Assembly: GCA_022510565.1 (NCBI GenBank)
Contig: JAFLTE010000002.1
Coordinates: 186,001 to 250,000, forward strand
Length of the DNA stretch: 64,000 bases
Source: Lachnospiraceae bacterium
Lineage (GTDB): Bacteria > Bacillota > Clostridia > Lachnospirales > Lachnospiraceae
Reading direction: 5' to 3'
The translations under genes and the position numbers were made by a program. This document shows, in pieces, positions 52,681-62,767 of this stretch (its first letter is position 1; each line of letters opens with the position of its first letter). Below the pieces are notes generated by a model. The model made no database searches. It had not been told where the DNA came from and was given only the letters and a program-made list of their open reading frames with translations.

Positions 52681-54027
52681 TTACAAAAACTTCATTTTCT
52701 TGACCATATTGACAAACTCAAAGTTATTCTTCGTTCTGGCAAACATATCCAATATTTTCTCCACTGCCTCATCCGCTTTCATACCGTTTAGAGCTTTACG
52801 GATAATATTGATGGCTTCCAGTTCGTCAGGGGTCAGCAGAAGATCCTCTCTTCTGGTGCTGGACTTCGGAATATCGATTGCCGGAAAGACTCTCTTCTCG
52901 GATAATTTGCGGTCGAGTACCATCTCCATGTTACCGGTTCCCTTAAATTCCTCATAGACCACGTCGTCCATCTTGCTTCCCGTCTCTACAAGCGCCGTCG
53001 CCAAAATAGTCAGACTGCCGCCCTCTCTCATATTACGCGCCGCACCGAAAAATCTCTTCGGCATATGTAAAGCCGCAGGATCCAGACCACCCGACAAGGT
53101 ACGTCCGCTGGGCGGTACTACCAGGTTGTATGCTCTTGTAAGACGCGTAATACTGTCTAAGAGGATTACCACGTCCCTTCCGTGCTCCACAAGACGTTTC
53201 GCACGCTCAATTACCATCTCCGATACTCTCTTATGGTGCTCCGGCAGTTCATCAAAGGTAGAGTAGATGACTTCCACATTAGGTCCCTCGATTGCCTCCT
53301 TAATATCCGTCACTTCCTCGGGACGCTCATCAATCAGCAGAATAATAAGATGCGCATCCGGCGCTGTCTTGGTAATAGATTTTGCCACCTCTTTTAATAA
53401 AGTAGTCTTACCTGCCTTGGGCGGGGACACAATCATACCTCTCTGCCCCTTACCTACCGGGCTCATTAAGTCCATGATACGCATGGCAACGGATGCACCG
53501 GGAGTCTCCAGTTTTAACCTCTCATCAGGAAAGATGGGGGTCAAATCTTCGAAATTCGGTCTGCGTATGGCAATCTCCGGCACAAATCCATTGATCGTTT
53601 TTACATATAAAAGAGCGCTGAATTTCTCATTCTGCGTTTTTACTCTTGTATTGCCCTCTAATATATCACCCGTTTTCAAACCGAAACGGCGAATCTGGCT
53701 GGGCGCCACATACACATCGTTCTCACCGGGCAAATAGTTCTCGCAGCGAATGAAACCAAAACCATCGCTCATAACCTCCAAAATACCGCTGGCAGTAATG
53801 CCGCTGTCCAGCTCCGCGGGGAACTTTTCCTCTTCGGAACCGTCTTTCTTCGAAGGTACGACGGATTTTACGGCTACTTCTTTACCGGCTGCCTTGTCCT
53901 TCTCATCCTCGGCGAGCATGGCCTCCACTACTTCCGACTTCTTCATAGTCGAAGTGCCTTTGATGCCTCTCCCCTTCGCGATTGCTTTCAAATCCGCCAA
54001 GGCCAATGATTCATACTTTTCTCTCAT
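52681..54027 (-). CDS. rho: Transcription termination factor Rho
   Basis: 448 residues. An N-terminal SAP-like helical region and a Lys/Glu-rich linker (about 45-75) precede the OSB RNA-binding fold ([27 protein letters not shown]). The RecA-type motor has Walker [18 protein letters not shown] and Q-loop [17 protein letters not shown]. The ribosome site GGGAGG lies before the start. It is divergent from the malic enzyme gene. Confidence 0.97.
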   Translation of the reverse strand: MREKYESLALADLKAIAKGRGIKGTSTMKKSEVVEAMLAEDEKDKAAGKEVAVKSVVPSKKDGSEEEKFPAELDSGITASGILEVMSDGFGFIRCENYLPGENDVYVAPSQIRRFGLKTGDILEGNTRVKTQNEKFSALLYVKTINGFVPEIAIRRPNFEDLTPIFPDERLKLETPGASVAMRIMDLMSPVGKGQRGMIVSPPKAGKTTLLKEVAKSITKTAPDAHLIILLIDERPEEVTDIKEAIEGPNVEVIYSTFDELPEHHKRVSEMVIERAKRLVEHGRDVVILLDSITRLTRAYNLVVPPSGRTLSGGLDPAALHMPKRFFGAARNMREGGSLTILATALVETGSKMDDVVYEEFKGTGNMEMVLDRKLSEKRVFPAIDIPKSSTRREDLLLTPDELEAINIIRKALNGMKADEAVEKILDMFARTKNNFEFVNMVKKMKFL

Positions 54028-54184
54028 ACATTCCTCCCGTATTTTAATAAATCATCTATATACATTCTTCCGTATACAATCTTTCGTCTAGGGATTTAAT
54101 ACCTGATGTGTCATTCGACATGCTTTATCAATTCACTATTGCACATTATACACTATATGAACTGAAAAAGAAAGTACTTTTTTA

Positions 54185-54213
54185 TTGCAGAGATATTGCA
54201 AATATTATAGAAT
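54185..54213 (+). promoter_or_regulatory. Promoter of the malic enzyme operon
   Basis: TTGCAG-N17-TAGAAT, with the expected start about 40 bases before the ATG and a CGAGGTG ribosome site. Confidence 0.65.
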
Positions 54214-54258
54214 AGAACAAGCAAGCCAAAATTTAAACATCAAGAAACGAGGTGTCCT

Positions 54259-55410
54259 ATGACAACAAACGAAAAAGCACTGGCATTGCACGAGCAGTGG
54301 CAGGGAAAACTGGAAACCGTGTCCAAAACTCCGGTCAAAACACGAGAGGACTTATCGCTCGCCTACACTCCCGGCGTGGCAGAGCCTTGTAAGGTAATCG
54401 CGCAGGATAAGGAGGCAGCTTATACATATACATGGAAATCCAACACGATAGCCGTTGTATCCGACGGAAGCGCCGTTCTCGGTCTGGGTAATATCGGTCC
54501 CCATGCCGCTATGCCCGTCATGGAGGGAAAAGCAGTATTATTCAAGGAATTCGGCGGTGTCAATGCGGTTCCGATTTGCCTGGATACGCAGGATACCGAG
54601 GAAATCATCAAAGCCGTAACCTATCTGGCTCCCGGTTTCGGAGGTATCAATCTCGAGGACATCAGCGCTCCCCGTTGCTTTGAAATTGAAGAACGGCTCA
54701 AGGCAACTCTGGATATTCCCGTGTTCCACGATGACCAACACGGAACGGCCATTGTGGTGCTTGCAGGAACCATCAATGCCCTGAAGGTGGTAGGTAAAAA
54801 GAAGGAAGACTGCAAAGTTGTCATCAACGGTGCGGGTGCAGCAGGTGTGGCAATTGCCAAACTGCTTCTCAACTATGGATTTACCAACGTGATTATGTGC
54901 AACCGGGGTGGCACTGTCCACAAGCAGAGAACAGATCTTAACTGGATGCTGCAGAAAATGACCGAAACAACCAATCCGGAACAGATAGCCGGCACTCTTG
55001 CCGATGCGCTGAAGGGGGCGGATATTTTCATCGGTGTCTCCGCTCCGAATACCGTAACACCTGATATGGTATCTTCCATGAACAAAGATGCCATCATTTT
55101 CGCCATGTCCAATCCGGTACCGGAAATCATGCCGGATGAGGCTAAAGCCGCAGGTGCACGTGTAGTCGGTACAGGACGCTCCGATTTCCCCAATCAGATC
55201 AATAATGTGGTTGCTTTCCCCGGAATATTTAAGGGTGCTCTGGAAGGGCGCGCTCCCCAGATTACGGAGGACATGAAACTGGCTGCCGCTCTTGCGATTG
55301 CAGACCTTGTACCGGAAAGTGAATTGAACGAGGACAACGTTATGCCCGAGGCTTTTAATCCCAAAGTGGCACAGGCCGTTGCCGATGCCGTGAAGGCTCA
55401 TATTAAATAG
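54259..55410 (+). CDS. NAD(P)-dependent malic enzyme
   Basis: 383 residues, the short prokaryotic malic enzyme form without a phosphotransacetylase domain. Motifs: SLAYTPGVAEPCK (Tyr general acid), VVSDGSAVLGLGNIGPHAAMPVMEGKA, INLEDISAPRCFEIE, VFHDDQHGTAIV (metal-binding Asp), and the Rossmann VINGAGAAGVAIA. It oxidatively decarboxylates malate to pyruvate. The DUF4364 gene follows 13 bases later. Confidence 0.95.
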   Translation: MTTNEKALALHEQWQGKLETVSKTPVKTREDLSLAYTPGVAEPCKVIAQDKEAAYTYTWKSNTIAVVSDGSAVLGLGNIGPHAAMPVMEGKAVLFKEFGGVNAVPICLDTQDTEEIIKAVTYLAPGFGGINLEDISAPRCFEIEERLKATLDIPVFHDDQHGTAIVVLAGTINALKVVGKKKEDCKVVINGAGAAGVAIAKLLLNYGFTNVIMCNRGGTVHKQRTDLNWMLQKMTETTNPEQIAGTLADALKGADIFIGVSAPNTVTPDMVSSMNKDAIIFAMSNPVPEIMPDEAKAAGARVVGTGRSDFPNQINNVVAFPGIFKGALEGRAPQITEDMKLAAALAIADLVPESELNEDNVMPEAFNPKVAQAVADAVKAHIK

Positions 55411-55423
55411 GAAGGCAGGAGCC

Positions 55424-55939
55424 ATGACACAAGACCCGTTAACTCTTTACAAGTTAATTGTTCTCTACATGCTCAATCGGGTAACTTTCCCCCTGACGAA
55501 GGCACAGGTAGGAGACTTCATCTTGGAGAGAGAATACACCAACTTCCTGACCTTACAGCAGGCTATTGCGGAGCTGATTGATGCAGGTCTGGTAATTGCC
55601 AAATCCAACCGCAACCGTACCCATCTGGTAATTACCGACGAGGGCAGGTCAACGCTCTCTTACTTTGAAAATCGGATTAACGATTCCATCAAGGAAGAAA
55701 TTGACGGATTTTTTAACGCGAACGAACTGGAAATGCGCAACGAGGTTTCCATTCTCGCAGATTATTATAAATCCGTTTCCGGCGAATACGACGCGCATTT
55801 AGTCGCAAAAGAAAAGGACGTTACCATAGTGGAAATCACCATGTCCGTCCCTGACGAAGATACCGCCGCCGCCATATGTGCTAACTGGCATAAGAAAAAT
55901 CAGGATATCTATCAATATCTGACAGGGCAGCTGTTCTAG
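55424..55939 (+). CDS. DUF4364 winged-helix protein
   Basis: 171 residues. The N-terminal ~75 residues form a winged helix (LYKLIVLYMLNRVTFPLTKAQVGDFIL, RTHLVITDEGRSTLSYF) similar to PadR/MarR-like folds. The C-terminal half is an alpha/beta domain. This matches DUF4364 of Clostridia, whose function is unknown. It is co-transcribed with malic enzyme. Confidence 0.88.
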   Translation: MTQDPLTLYKLIVLYMLNRVTFPLTKAQVGDFILEREYTNFLTLQQAIAELIDAGLVIAKSNRNRTHLVITDEGRSTLSYFENRINDSIKEEIDGFFNANELEMRNEVSILADYYKSVSGEYDAHLVAKEKDVTIVEITMSVPDEDTAAAICANWHKKNQDIYQYLTGQLF

Positions 55940-55957
55940 CCGCCCTGTTTCTCTGTT

Positions 55958-58072
55958 TCAGTGGGGTGAAATCACTTCGCTCCAACTATTGATTCCTATT
56001 ACCCTCAGTGCAAAATCCGTATAAGTGGCGGATTGGTCCGTATCTACATATTTGAATGCATTATAGATAGATTTGCGCCCTCCGCCTTGCGTATTGATAC
56101 CCAGCGCCAGTCCCTGTGCCACTTCCGATGCCGCATCTGTCTCCCGTGAAAAAAGCATGTTGTCGATATAACGGTTGGACTCTATCACTTTATAGGCGTA
56201 CACAAACGACGCAGCCTGCAGATCCTGTCCGGCACTGGAAGTATAGCCCATCTCGCTGAGTGTCACATGCCGTACCTGCCCGGAATCGGTCAAAAACTCC
56301 TCTTTTTGCAGATAATCCGTCAGAACATGAATATTCTTAATGGTAATAACCGGCGTTGTCTCTGAGTCAAGCACATAAGAGCCGGCTTTGCCGCTGGTGC
56401 TCCACGCTTTGGCGCTTGTCAGCGGATAATTGTACGGATGATACCCTACACCCCAGTCGATATTACCGCCCGCCTTGATATTCCTGTTAAATTCGTCAAT
56501 AATTTCCTTGGAGGAATATCCGCCGTTAGAATACAAGCTCTTACCCCACTGCTGGTCTAAGGAGATGTACACGATGGCATTGCCGTTCACGCTGACAATA
56601 GCGTTGTAGAAGATGCGGAACGCCTTGGCATATTCTTCCACATAACTCGCCGTATCCATATATTCTATATAATTCCATTCTTTTCTGGCATTGATTTCAT
56701 TGCCGATCACCCAACTGGTCACTTTACCGTGCGTATTGTCCGAATATCGGCTTGCCAGAAAAGAACCTATCGCCGCAAGGAATTCCGTACCTTCCTCGTC
56801 CGTGGCATTGAACGCATAGTACGGCGCATTGCCCCCGCCGGAACGTGCCTTGGGATGAATGAGCTGCATATAACCGGGATGAATATCATTCAAAATAATG
56901 GCCGTCGTGGAAATCCCCTTCTTGGTCAAGGTGGAAAAGACATAGTCGTATTCTGCGATAATCTGCCCATTAAAGGCATAACTTCTTCCGTTATAGGTAT
57001 AATAAACCGTCGGATAGTATGCATTGCTCGTATTGCCAAGGATTCGGCTAAGCGGAATATTGTACGCCGCATACTTTACTCCTAAATCATCAAGTTCCGA
57101 TCCCCGTAGCTTGTCCGGGTCCACAAGCAGTCCCTTTTTGGATGTGGTATTGCCGACAGACAACCTATATTTGGCGATTGCTTCCGGATTCGTGATATAG
57201 CGCGGCTTACTGATAGGCATAAATTCGCCGTCCTTTTTCACGGCGACGACAAACTTGGAAAAAAGTCTGGAATTGGCCGAATTATAATTCAAATTGACCG
57301 AAAAAGTCAAATTAACATCCTTCAATTCCTCTATGATATAGTTATCACTTGTAAGTCCGGTATCGTAAGTCTTTTCTTCAAAAAGATAATAGTAACCGTC
57401 ATCGCTGATTGCCAACCCCTCCGCCGAAGCGGTCACATCCACTTTACCTGTCTCAGCATTAATCAGGCAACTCTCAATCTCGATAAAATCCGCCGAATTC
57501 TCTGCAGTCAACTCAATCTGAGGCGGCCTGGCGTGCACACCGTCCGTCAAAAGACGTGCTGCATTTACCAACGCCTGAGATGCACCGTTTCCGGCATTCT
57601 GTTCCAAATAATCTTTGCGCTTGCGGGTTAAATTGGCTTCCGCCAGCTCCACCGCCTCCGTGTGCACCATAGCCTCTATGGCAGCGCTTTCCGCCGCCTG
57701 TCGGTCTAAATAATAGCGAACTCCGAAAAAAGCACCTGTTCCCGCCAGAGCAAATACAGCCGCTGCAATACCCGTCGCCGCCAGTACCTTTCTTCTTTTC
57801 TTACGACGAATATCTTCCGGTATTTCCGGCTTTTCCTCAATGGTATAGGTCTCTTCCACCGTGATGGTACGTTCCACCGAGCCCTGCTCGTTCACTGTCA
57901 CCGTCTCTTCCATCGTCACAGCTTCTTCCAAGACCTTGCCTTTACGCTTCTGCGCCTTAATACGAGCCTTTTCTTCTTTGAGCTGCCTCTTCATGCGCTG
58001 TTTTTTTGCCTTGGCCCTCTCCTTATTCGCAGCCACCTTTGCCTTATCGATCACACGCCTTCTTTTATTCAT
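55958..58072 (-). CDS. Membrane-anchored DUF5722 glycosidase-like protein
   Basis: 704 residues. A highly basic N-terminus (KAKKQRMKRQLKEEKARIKA) and an acidic stretch precede one transmembrane helix (VLAATGIAAAVFALAGTGAFF), so the bulk is extracellular. After a beta-rich region the C-terminal ~380 residues match DUF5722, a TIM-barrel resembling clan GH-A: WVIGNEINARKEWNY supplies an Asn-Glu pair, and VTLSEMGYTSS a second Glu, in positions of acid/base and nucleophile. Substrate unknown. It overlaps rarA by 8 bases. Confidence 0.85.
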   Translation of the reverse strand: MNKRRRVIDKAKVAANKERAKAKKQRMKRQLKEEKARIKAQKRKGKVLEEAVTMEETVTVNEQGSVERTITVEETYTIEEKPEIPEDIRRKKRRKVLAATGIAAAVFALAGTGAFFGVRYYLDRQAAESAAIEAMVHTEAVELAEANLTRKRKDYLEQNAGNGASQALVNAARLLTDGVHARPPQIELTAENSADFIEIESCLINAETGKVDVTASAEGLAISDDGYYYLFEEKTYDTGLTSDNYIIEELKDVNLTFSVNLNYNSANSRLFSKFVVAVKKDGEFMPISKPRYITNPEAIAKYRLSVGNTTSKKGLLVDPDKLRGSELDDLGVKYAAYNIPLSRILGNTSNAYYPTVYYTYNGRSYAFNGQIIAEYDYVFSTLTKKGISTTAIILNDIHPGYMQLIHPKARSGGGNAPYYAFNATDEEGTEFLAAIGSFLASRYSDNTHGKVTSWVIGNEINARKEWNYIEYMDTASYVEEYAKAFRIFYNAIVSVNGNAIVYISLDQQWGKSLYSNGGYSSKEIIDEFNRNIKAGGNIDWGVGYHPYNYPLTSAKAWSTSGKAGSYVLDSETTPVITIKNIHVLTDYLQKEEFLTDSGQVRHVTLSEMGYTSSAGQDLQAASFVYAYKVIESNRYIDNMLFSRETDAASEVAQGLALGINTQGGGRKSIYNAFKYVDTDQSATYTDFALRVIGINSWSEVISPH

Positions 58073-59396
58073 GTGCTGCTTCTTCCTTTATACGTTTCAT
58101 ATGCTCCTTGATTTTTGCCTCATAACCATTGCCCGTAGGCTTATAAAATTCTGTTCCGTTCAGTTCGTAAGGCAAATACTGCTGCCTGACATAATTGTTG
58201 GGATAGTCATGTGCATACTTATAACCGGTTCCCCGCCCCAACTTCTGTGCACCCTTGTAATGCGCATCCTGCAAGTGCGGCGGAATAGGCAGATTCCCTG
58301 TTCGCTGCACTGTCTCCATCGCTTGGAAAATCGCTTCAACACTGGCGTTGCTCTTAGGCGCACACGCCACATAGGCTGCTGCCTGCGATAAAATAATCTG
58401 CGCCTCCGGCATACCGACCCTCTCCACTGCCAAAGATGCGCTAACTGCCACGGTCAATGCATTGGGATCCGCATTTCCCACATCCTCCGATGCACAGATC
58501 ATAATGCGTCTTGCAATAAAAGTCACACTCTCTCCCGCATACAGCATACGGCTTAAATAGTACACCGCCGCATCCGGATCGGAGCCCCGCATACTCTTGA
58601 TAAATGCGGAAATTGTATCATAGTGGCTGTCTCCGGATTTATCATAACGTAACACCCGTTTTTGAATGCACTCCTGCGCCACTTCCATGGTAATATGAAT
58701 CTTACCGTCCTCGCTGCGGTTCGTAGTCATAACACCGAGCTCTACCGCATTTAATGCGTGTCTCGCATCTCCGCCCGACAGCTCGGCGAGGAAATCCACC
58801 GCATCCTCATCAATGACAGCATCATAGGCGCCCATTCCCTTGTCCTTGTCATATACAGCGCGGGAAATTAATGTTTTGATGTCTTCTATAGATAACGGAT
58901 GTAATTCAAATATAATAGAGCGTGAAATCAACGCGCCGTTTACCTCAAAATAAGGATTCTCAGTGGTAGCGCCAATCAAAATCAGCGTCCCGTCCTCCAC
59001 GAACGGAAGCAGATAGTCCTGCTGCCCCTTGTTAAAGCGGTGAATCTCGTCAATAAAAAGAATGGTCTTCTTGCCGTACATACCACTCAAATCCTTAGCT
59101 TTGGCCACCACTTCCTCCATGTCCTTCTTGCCGGCGACCGTAGCATTAATCTGCGTAAATTCGGCACTGGTCGTATTGGCAATCACTTTCGCAAGTGTGG
59201 TCTTACCGGTGCCCGGCGGACCATAGAAGATAATGGAACTGAGCTTGTCCGCTTTAATGGCGCGGTAAAGCAGCTTATCTTCCCCGATAATATGCTGCTG
59301 CCCTACCACCTCTTCCAGTGTGGTCGGTCTAAGCCTCGCCGCCAGCGGCGACTCTTTCTCCTGATTTGTACTTCGCATATACTCAAAAAGATCCAT
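58065..59396 (-). CDS. rarA: Replication-associated recombination protein RarA/MgsA
   Basis: AAA+ ATPase acting at stalled forks, 443 residues from the ATG at 59396 (MDLFEYMRSTNQEKESPLAA). Walker A FYGPPGTGKTTLAKVIA, Walker B TILFIDEIHRFNKGQQD, sensor GATTENPYFEVN, arginine finger ISRS, and the MgsA C-terminal domain (PKSNASVEAI, LPIPPHLQDAHYKGA, YKYAHDYPNNYVRQQYLP). It has its own promoter. Confidence 0.97.
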   Translation of the reverse strand: MDLFEYMRSTNQEKESPLAARLRPTTLEEVVGQQHIIGEDKLLYRAIKADKLSSIIFYGPPGTGKTTLAKVIANTTSAEFTQINATVAGKKDMEEVVAKAKDLSGMYGKKTILFIDEIHRFNKGQQDYLLPFVEDGTLILIGATTENPYFEVNGALISRSIIFELHPLSIEDIKTLISRAVYDKDKGMGAYDAVIDEDAVDFLAELSGGDARHALNAVELGVMTTNRSEDGKIHITMEVAQECIQKRVLRYDKSGDSHYDTISAFIKSMRGSDPDAAVYYLSRMLYAGESVTFIARRIMICASEDVGNADPNALTVAVSASLAVERVGMPEAQIILSQAAAYVACAPKSNASVEAIFQAMETVQRTGNLPIPPHLQDAHYKGAQKLGRGTGYKYAHDYPNNYVRQQYLPYELNGTEFYKPTGNGYEAKIKEHMKRIKEEAAHE

Positions 59397-59452
59397 TCCC
59401 TTTCGCGTCCTCCGCAACAATATTCATCCTTAACTAAAGACGAATCTTTTAT

Positions 59453-59481
59453 ATTGTACCATTTTACGGGGATTCGCGCAA
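59453..59481 (-). promoter_or_regulatory. Promoter of rarA
   Basis: TTGCGC-N17-TACAAT on the minus strand, about 57 bases before the start codon. Confidence 0.7.
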
Positions 59482-59494
59482 ATATAATATCCCC

Positions 59495-60601
59495 TTACTT
59501 CTCCCTCTCATACAAATCCGCAAACTTCTGAAGCGCATCCCGAATCTCTATGTGCTGAGGGCAGATTCCTTCACATTTCCCGCACTTAATACATTCCACG
59601 GCCTTGCCATGGTTCATGGAATGTCTCTCATAGTACATATTGGTCTTCTTACCGGTCGTGGTATACATATTGTACAATCCGAAATACGCCGGGATATTGA
59701 TATTCTTAGGGCACTCCTCCATACAGTACTTACAATTCGTACACGGAGTAATGTTTTGGTTTACGATATCCTTGACACGTGTAAGCATTTCCTGCTCCTC
59801 CGCGCTCAAAGGCTGAAAGTCTTTCATGTAAGAGGTGTTTTCCACCATCTGCTCGAAGTTACTCATACCGCTTAAGACCATGAAACAGTTGTCCAGCGAA
59901 GCCGCATAACGAATGGCATAAGAAGCCGGTGAGCCTTTCGCGCCTCTTCGCTTCATCTCCTCTCTTGCTTCCTCAGGGAGATTTGCCAGGCTTCCGCCCT
60001 TAACCGGTTCCATGGCAATGACCGGTTTCCCATGACGACAGGCCACTTCATAGCAGGCACCGGACTGAATCGCCGTACTGTTCCAATCCAAGTAATTGAT
60101 TTGGAGCTGCACGAAGTCCACCTCCGGGTATTTGGTCAGAATCTCATCCAGCAGCACTGCGTCGTCATGGTAGGAAAAACCGATGTTTTTCACCAGCTTT
60201 TGTTCTTTCAAGCCGCGAAGGAACTCAAAACCACCGTATTTGAGAGTATTGGCATATCTCTCTTTTCCCATATTGTGGAGTAAATAATAGTCGAAATAAT
60301 CTACTCCGCAGCGACTGAGCTGTTCTTCAAAATACTTGGGGTACTCCTCCGACGCTTTCACACGCAGAATAGGCATTTTATCGGCTAAAATATAGGAATC
60401 TCTGGGATAGCGTTCCACCAGACATCGCTTCACTGCCCCCTCCGACTGTTCGCCGTGATAGGGATAGGCCGTATCAAAGTAGACGAAACCCTGCTCCATG
60501 AAGCAATCCACCATACGATTCATCTGGTCATAGTCGATACTTGCTGCATCCTCCGGATTCGTCAGCGGAAGTCTCATTGTTCCAAAACCTAATTTTTTCA
60601 T
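59495..60601 (-). CDS. Aldo/keto reductase with C-terminal 4Fe-4S ferredoxin domain
   Basis: 368 residues. The barrel begins KLGFGTMRLPL, has FDTAYPYHGEQSEGAVKR (catalytic Asp/Tyr), the YILADKMP Lys, and YYLLHNMG in the His position. The C-terminal ~80 residues carry two clusters: CTNCKYCMEECP and CIKCGKCEGICP. This fused form is common in strict anaerobes and presumably takes electrons from ferredoxin; substrate unknown. Confidence 0.95.
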   Translation of the reverse strand: MKKLGFGTMRLPLTNPEDAASIDYDQMNRMVDCFMEQGFVYFDTAYPYHGEQSEGAVKRCLVERYPRDSYILADKMPILRVKASEEYPKYFEEQLSRCGVDYFDYYLLHNMGKERYANTLKYGGFEFLRGLKEQKLVKNIGFSYHDDAVLLDEILTKYPEVDFVQLQINYLDWNSTAIQSGACYEVACRHGKPVIAMEPVKGGSLANLPEEAREEMKRRGAKGSPASYAIRYAASLDNCFMVLSGMSNFEQMVENTSYMKDFQPLSAEEQEMLTRVKDIVNQNITPCTNCKYCMEECPKNINIPAYFGLYNMYTTTGKKTNMYYERHSMNHGKAVECIKCGKCEGICPQHIEIRDALQKFADLYEREK

Positions 60602-60650
60602 TCTATATCCTCATCTGTCTTTTCCGAATCTCTATTTGCCCTACCCCTAC

Positions 60651-60680
60651 ATTATAATATGTTCATTAAAATATTGTAAA
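60651..60680 (-). promoter_or_regulatory. Promoter of the aldo/keto reductase
   Basis: TTTACA-N18-TATAAT on the minus strand, with the start about 50 bases downstream. Confidence 0.65.
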
Positions 60681-60722
60681 GCCGAATGCATCGTCAGCCT
60701 GTGGCTTATGAAATTCTGCAGT

Positions 60723-61409
60723 TTAGTCAAACAACAATTCCTCCACGGTCACGAACTCATATCCTTGCTCTTTCAGCTCATCTATAATCTGCAATGCTGC
60801 AGTCACCGTAGTATCATACTCATCGTGCATCAATATAATGGCGTTTTCCTTTGCTTTGGATGTCACTTTCTTGACAATCCCCGACACGTTGCTGCTGCTC
60901 CAGTCCAGAGGATCAATATTCCACAATACGGGAAACATGTTGAGTTCTTTTTCAAAGCTCTTGTTCCACGTGCCATAGGGAGGCCGCACATACTGTACCT
61001 CCTGTCCGGTCAGTTCCTCTATCAGTTCGCTCGTTTTCACCAACTCTTCTTTAAAAGCCTCACTGTTTCGTTTGTTTAACTGCATATGACTATAGGTATG
61101 GTTTCCGATCAGATGCCCTTCCTCACTCATACGCTGCACCAAATCAGGATATTGTTCCGCATGTTTTCCCAATACAAAAAATGTAACCTTTACATCTCTG
61201 TCTTTCAGTCCGTCCAACAGCTGCTCCGTGTAGTAGGGATGCGGTCCGTCATCAAAAGTCAATGCAATTTTCTTACTGTCAACCACATTGTCGGCAGCCG
61301 CCGCCTCCACTTTCGATTTATATTCCACAATTCCCGATGTGCATAAAAGCATTGCGGCAGCCGAAAGAGCCGCCGCTTTTAACATTTTACCTTTTATATG
61401 CATCTGCAT
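60723..61409 (-). CDS. Polysaccharide deacetylase (NodB family)
   Basis: 228 residues: N-terminal signal (MLKAAALSAAAMLLCTSGIV), then a NodB domain with IALTFDDGPHPYY (catalytic Asp and metal Asp), HLIGNHTYSH (metal His pair), VRPPYGTWN, and LWNIDPLDWSS, and the late IILMHDEYDTT His. It should act outside the cell on peptidoglycan or other N-acetylated glycans. AAGGATGG lies before two closely spaced ATGs; either could serve. Confidence 0.93.
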   Translation of the reverse strand: MQMHIKGKMLKAAALSAAAMLLCTSGIVEYKSKVEAAAADNVVDSKKIALTFDDGPHPYYTEQLLDGLKDRDVKVTFFVLGKHAEQYPDLVQRMSEEGHLIGNHTYSHMQLNKRNSEAFKEELVKTSELIEELTGQEVQYVRPPYGTWNKSFEKELNMFPVLWNIDPLDWSSSNVSGIVKKVTSKAKENAIILMHDEYDTTVTAALQIIDELKEQGYEFVTVEELLFD

Positions 61410-61508
61410 CCATCCTTACCCGCCATGCATAACTGATGTTATTTATCATACACTCAGTTATACTATATCTCACTAATTTATATGCACCGCAATGAAAGGT
61501 AAGAAGTA

Positions 61509-62678
61509 TCAATCCTCGATAGATAATATAATTTGAAAAGCCTTCGTATAACCGTGTCCGTAATCACGGTTAAGTTTAAGTTCCCCGCCGTGCATCTGTA
61601 CAATCTTGGATGCAATGCTTAGTCCCAGGCCGCTGCCGCCTTTCGTACTGCGCGCCTTGTCTCCTCTGGAAAACGGCTCAAAGATATGCTTTGCAAGTTC
61701 ATCGTCAATCTGTTCTCCGTCGTCCGCCACCGTGATTGTATATTCTTTAAGCTGTACAAAGGTTTTACCTCCATTCTTTCCATAACGGATGGTATTAGAC
61801 AGAAGATTGGTGACAGCCCGCATCATCTGCACCTTATCCGTACTGTAGGGCGTAGGTATTTCGGGAATCTCCATCCGCAGCGTTATCTTGCGCTCCTCGA
61901 AATCCGTATATAACGCCGCGATACACTCCCTAAGAACCTCTCCCAAATCACAATCTTCTCTGTGCAGTTCGAAACCACTGCTGTCCATCTTCACATACTC
62001 GAACAAAAGCGTAATCAACTCATTCATTCTCATGGATTTATGATAGATTGTGTCCAGATACTCCTGCCGCTTGTCCCCCTGTACCAAGTCATCCGACAGT
62101 GCTTTACTGTAACTGCATAATGTAGTAATGGGTGTCTTAATATCATGAGCGATATCGGACAGTAACAGATTTCTCTCTCTTTCATAAGCAATCTGCTGCG
62201 CTTTTTCCTCCTCCATCAACTCATTAACTTTCTTAGACACTGTACGATAGTAGTAAAAAGCACCCACAAGATAAGGCAGAACACTCACAAAAATCAGGGC
62301 AAGGAACATTATGATAATCAGAAGTCGGAGCACAACTCCCCGGAGTCCCGAAAACAGGGGAGAATCCACAGCAATTTGAAAGGAACCTCCCACATGTTGT
62401 CCGATGACACGCTGCGCATAACCACCCAGTCCGTCCGGCAGGAAAGAAGTCATAACATATAATAACATTTGTAATATTAAAAGAACAGGGCTTCCTTTTG
62501 CCGTAACAGATACCTGCTGGTCAGCCAGAATCGCTGACATTGTGGGGAGAATCAGACTGTTGTACAGGATACCGAGCGACTGTACCGAAACATAGATGAA
62601 GAGCATGGTAATCAGGAATCTGCCAATCAAAAACCACTTAAGAGACTTCTTTGTTTCATTCTTACTTTCGATTTCCAT
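61509..62678 (-). CDS. VanS-like sensor histidine kinase
   Basis: 389 residues from the ATG at 62678 (better spacing to GAGGG than the upstream ATG). Two membrane helices (WFLIGRFLITMLFIYVSVQSL and LRLLIIIMFLALIFVSVLPYLV) flank a ~100-residue external loop. The cytoplasmic part has HisKA with DIAHDIKTPITTLCSYS (phospho-His), N box NLLSNTIRYGKN, G1 TVADDGEQID and G2 GGSGLGLSIASKI. It lies downstream of its response regulator. Confidence 0.95.
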   Translation of the reverse strand: MEIESKNETKKSLKWFLIGRFLITMLFIYVSVQSLGILYNSLILPTMSAILADQQVSVTAKGSPVLLILQMLLYVMTSFLPDGLGGYAQRVIGQHVGGSFQIAVDSPLFSGLRGVVLRLLIIIMFLALIFVSVLPYLVGAFYYYRTVSKKVNELMEEEKAQQIAYERERNLLLSDIAHDIKTPITTLCSYSKALSDDLVQGDKRQEYLDTIYHKSMRMNELITLLFEYVKMDSSGFELHREDCDLGEVLRECIAALYTDFEERKITLRMEIPEIPTPYSTDKVQMMRAVTNLLSNTIRYGKNGGKTFVQLKEYTITVADDGEQIDDELAKHIFEPFSRGDKARSTKGGSGLGLSIASKIVQMHGGELKLNRDYGHGYTKAFQIILSIED

Positions 62679-62767
62679 ATACACCATGCCCTCTTTTCGC
62701 CGTTATCCACATAGTTAAACTTTGATTTGATATAAAACCGTTATATAAAATTACTATTTAATACATG

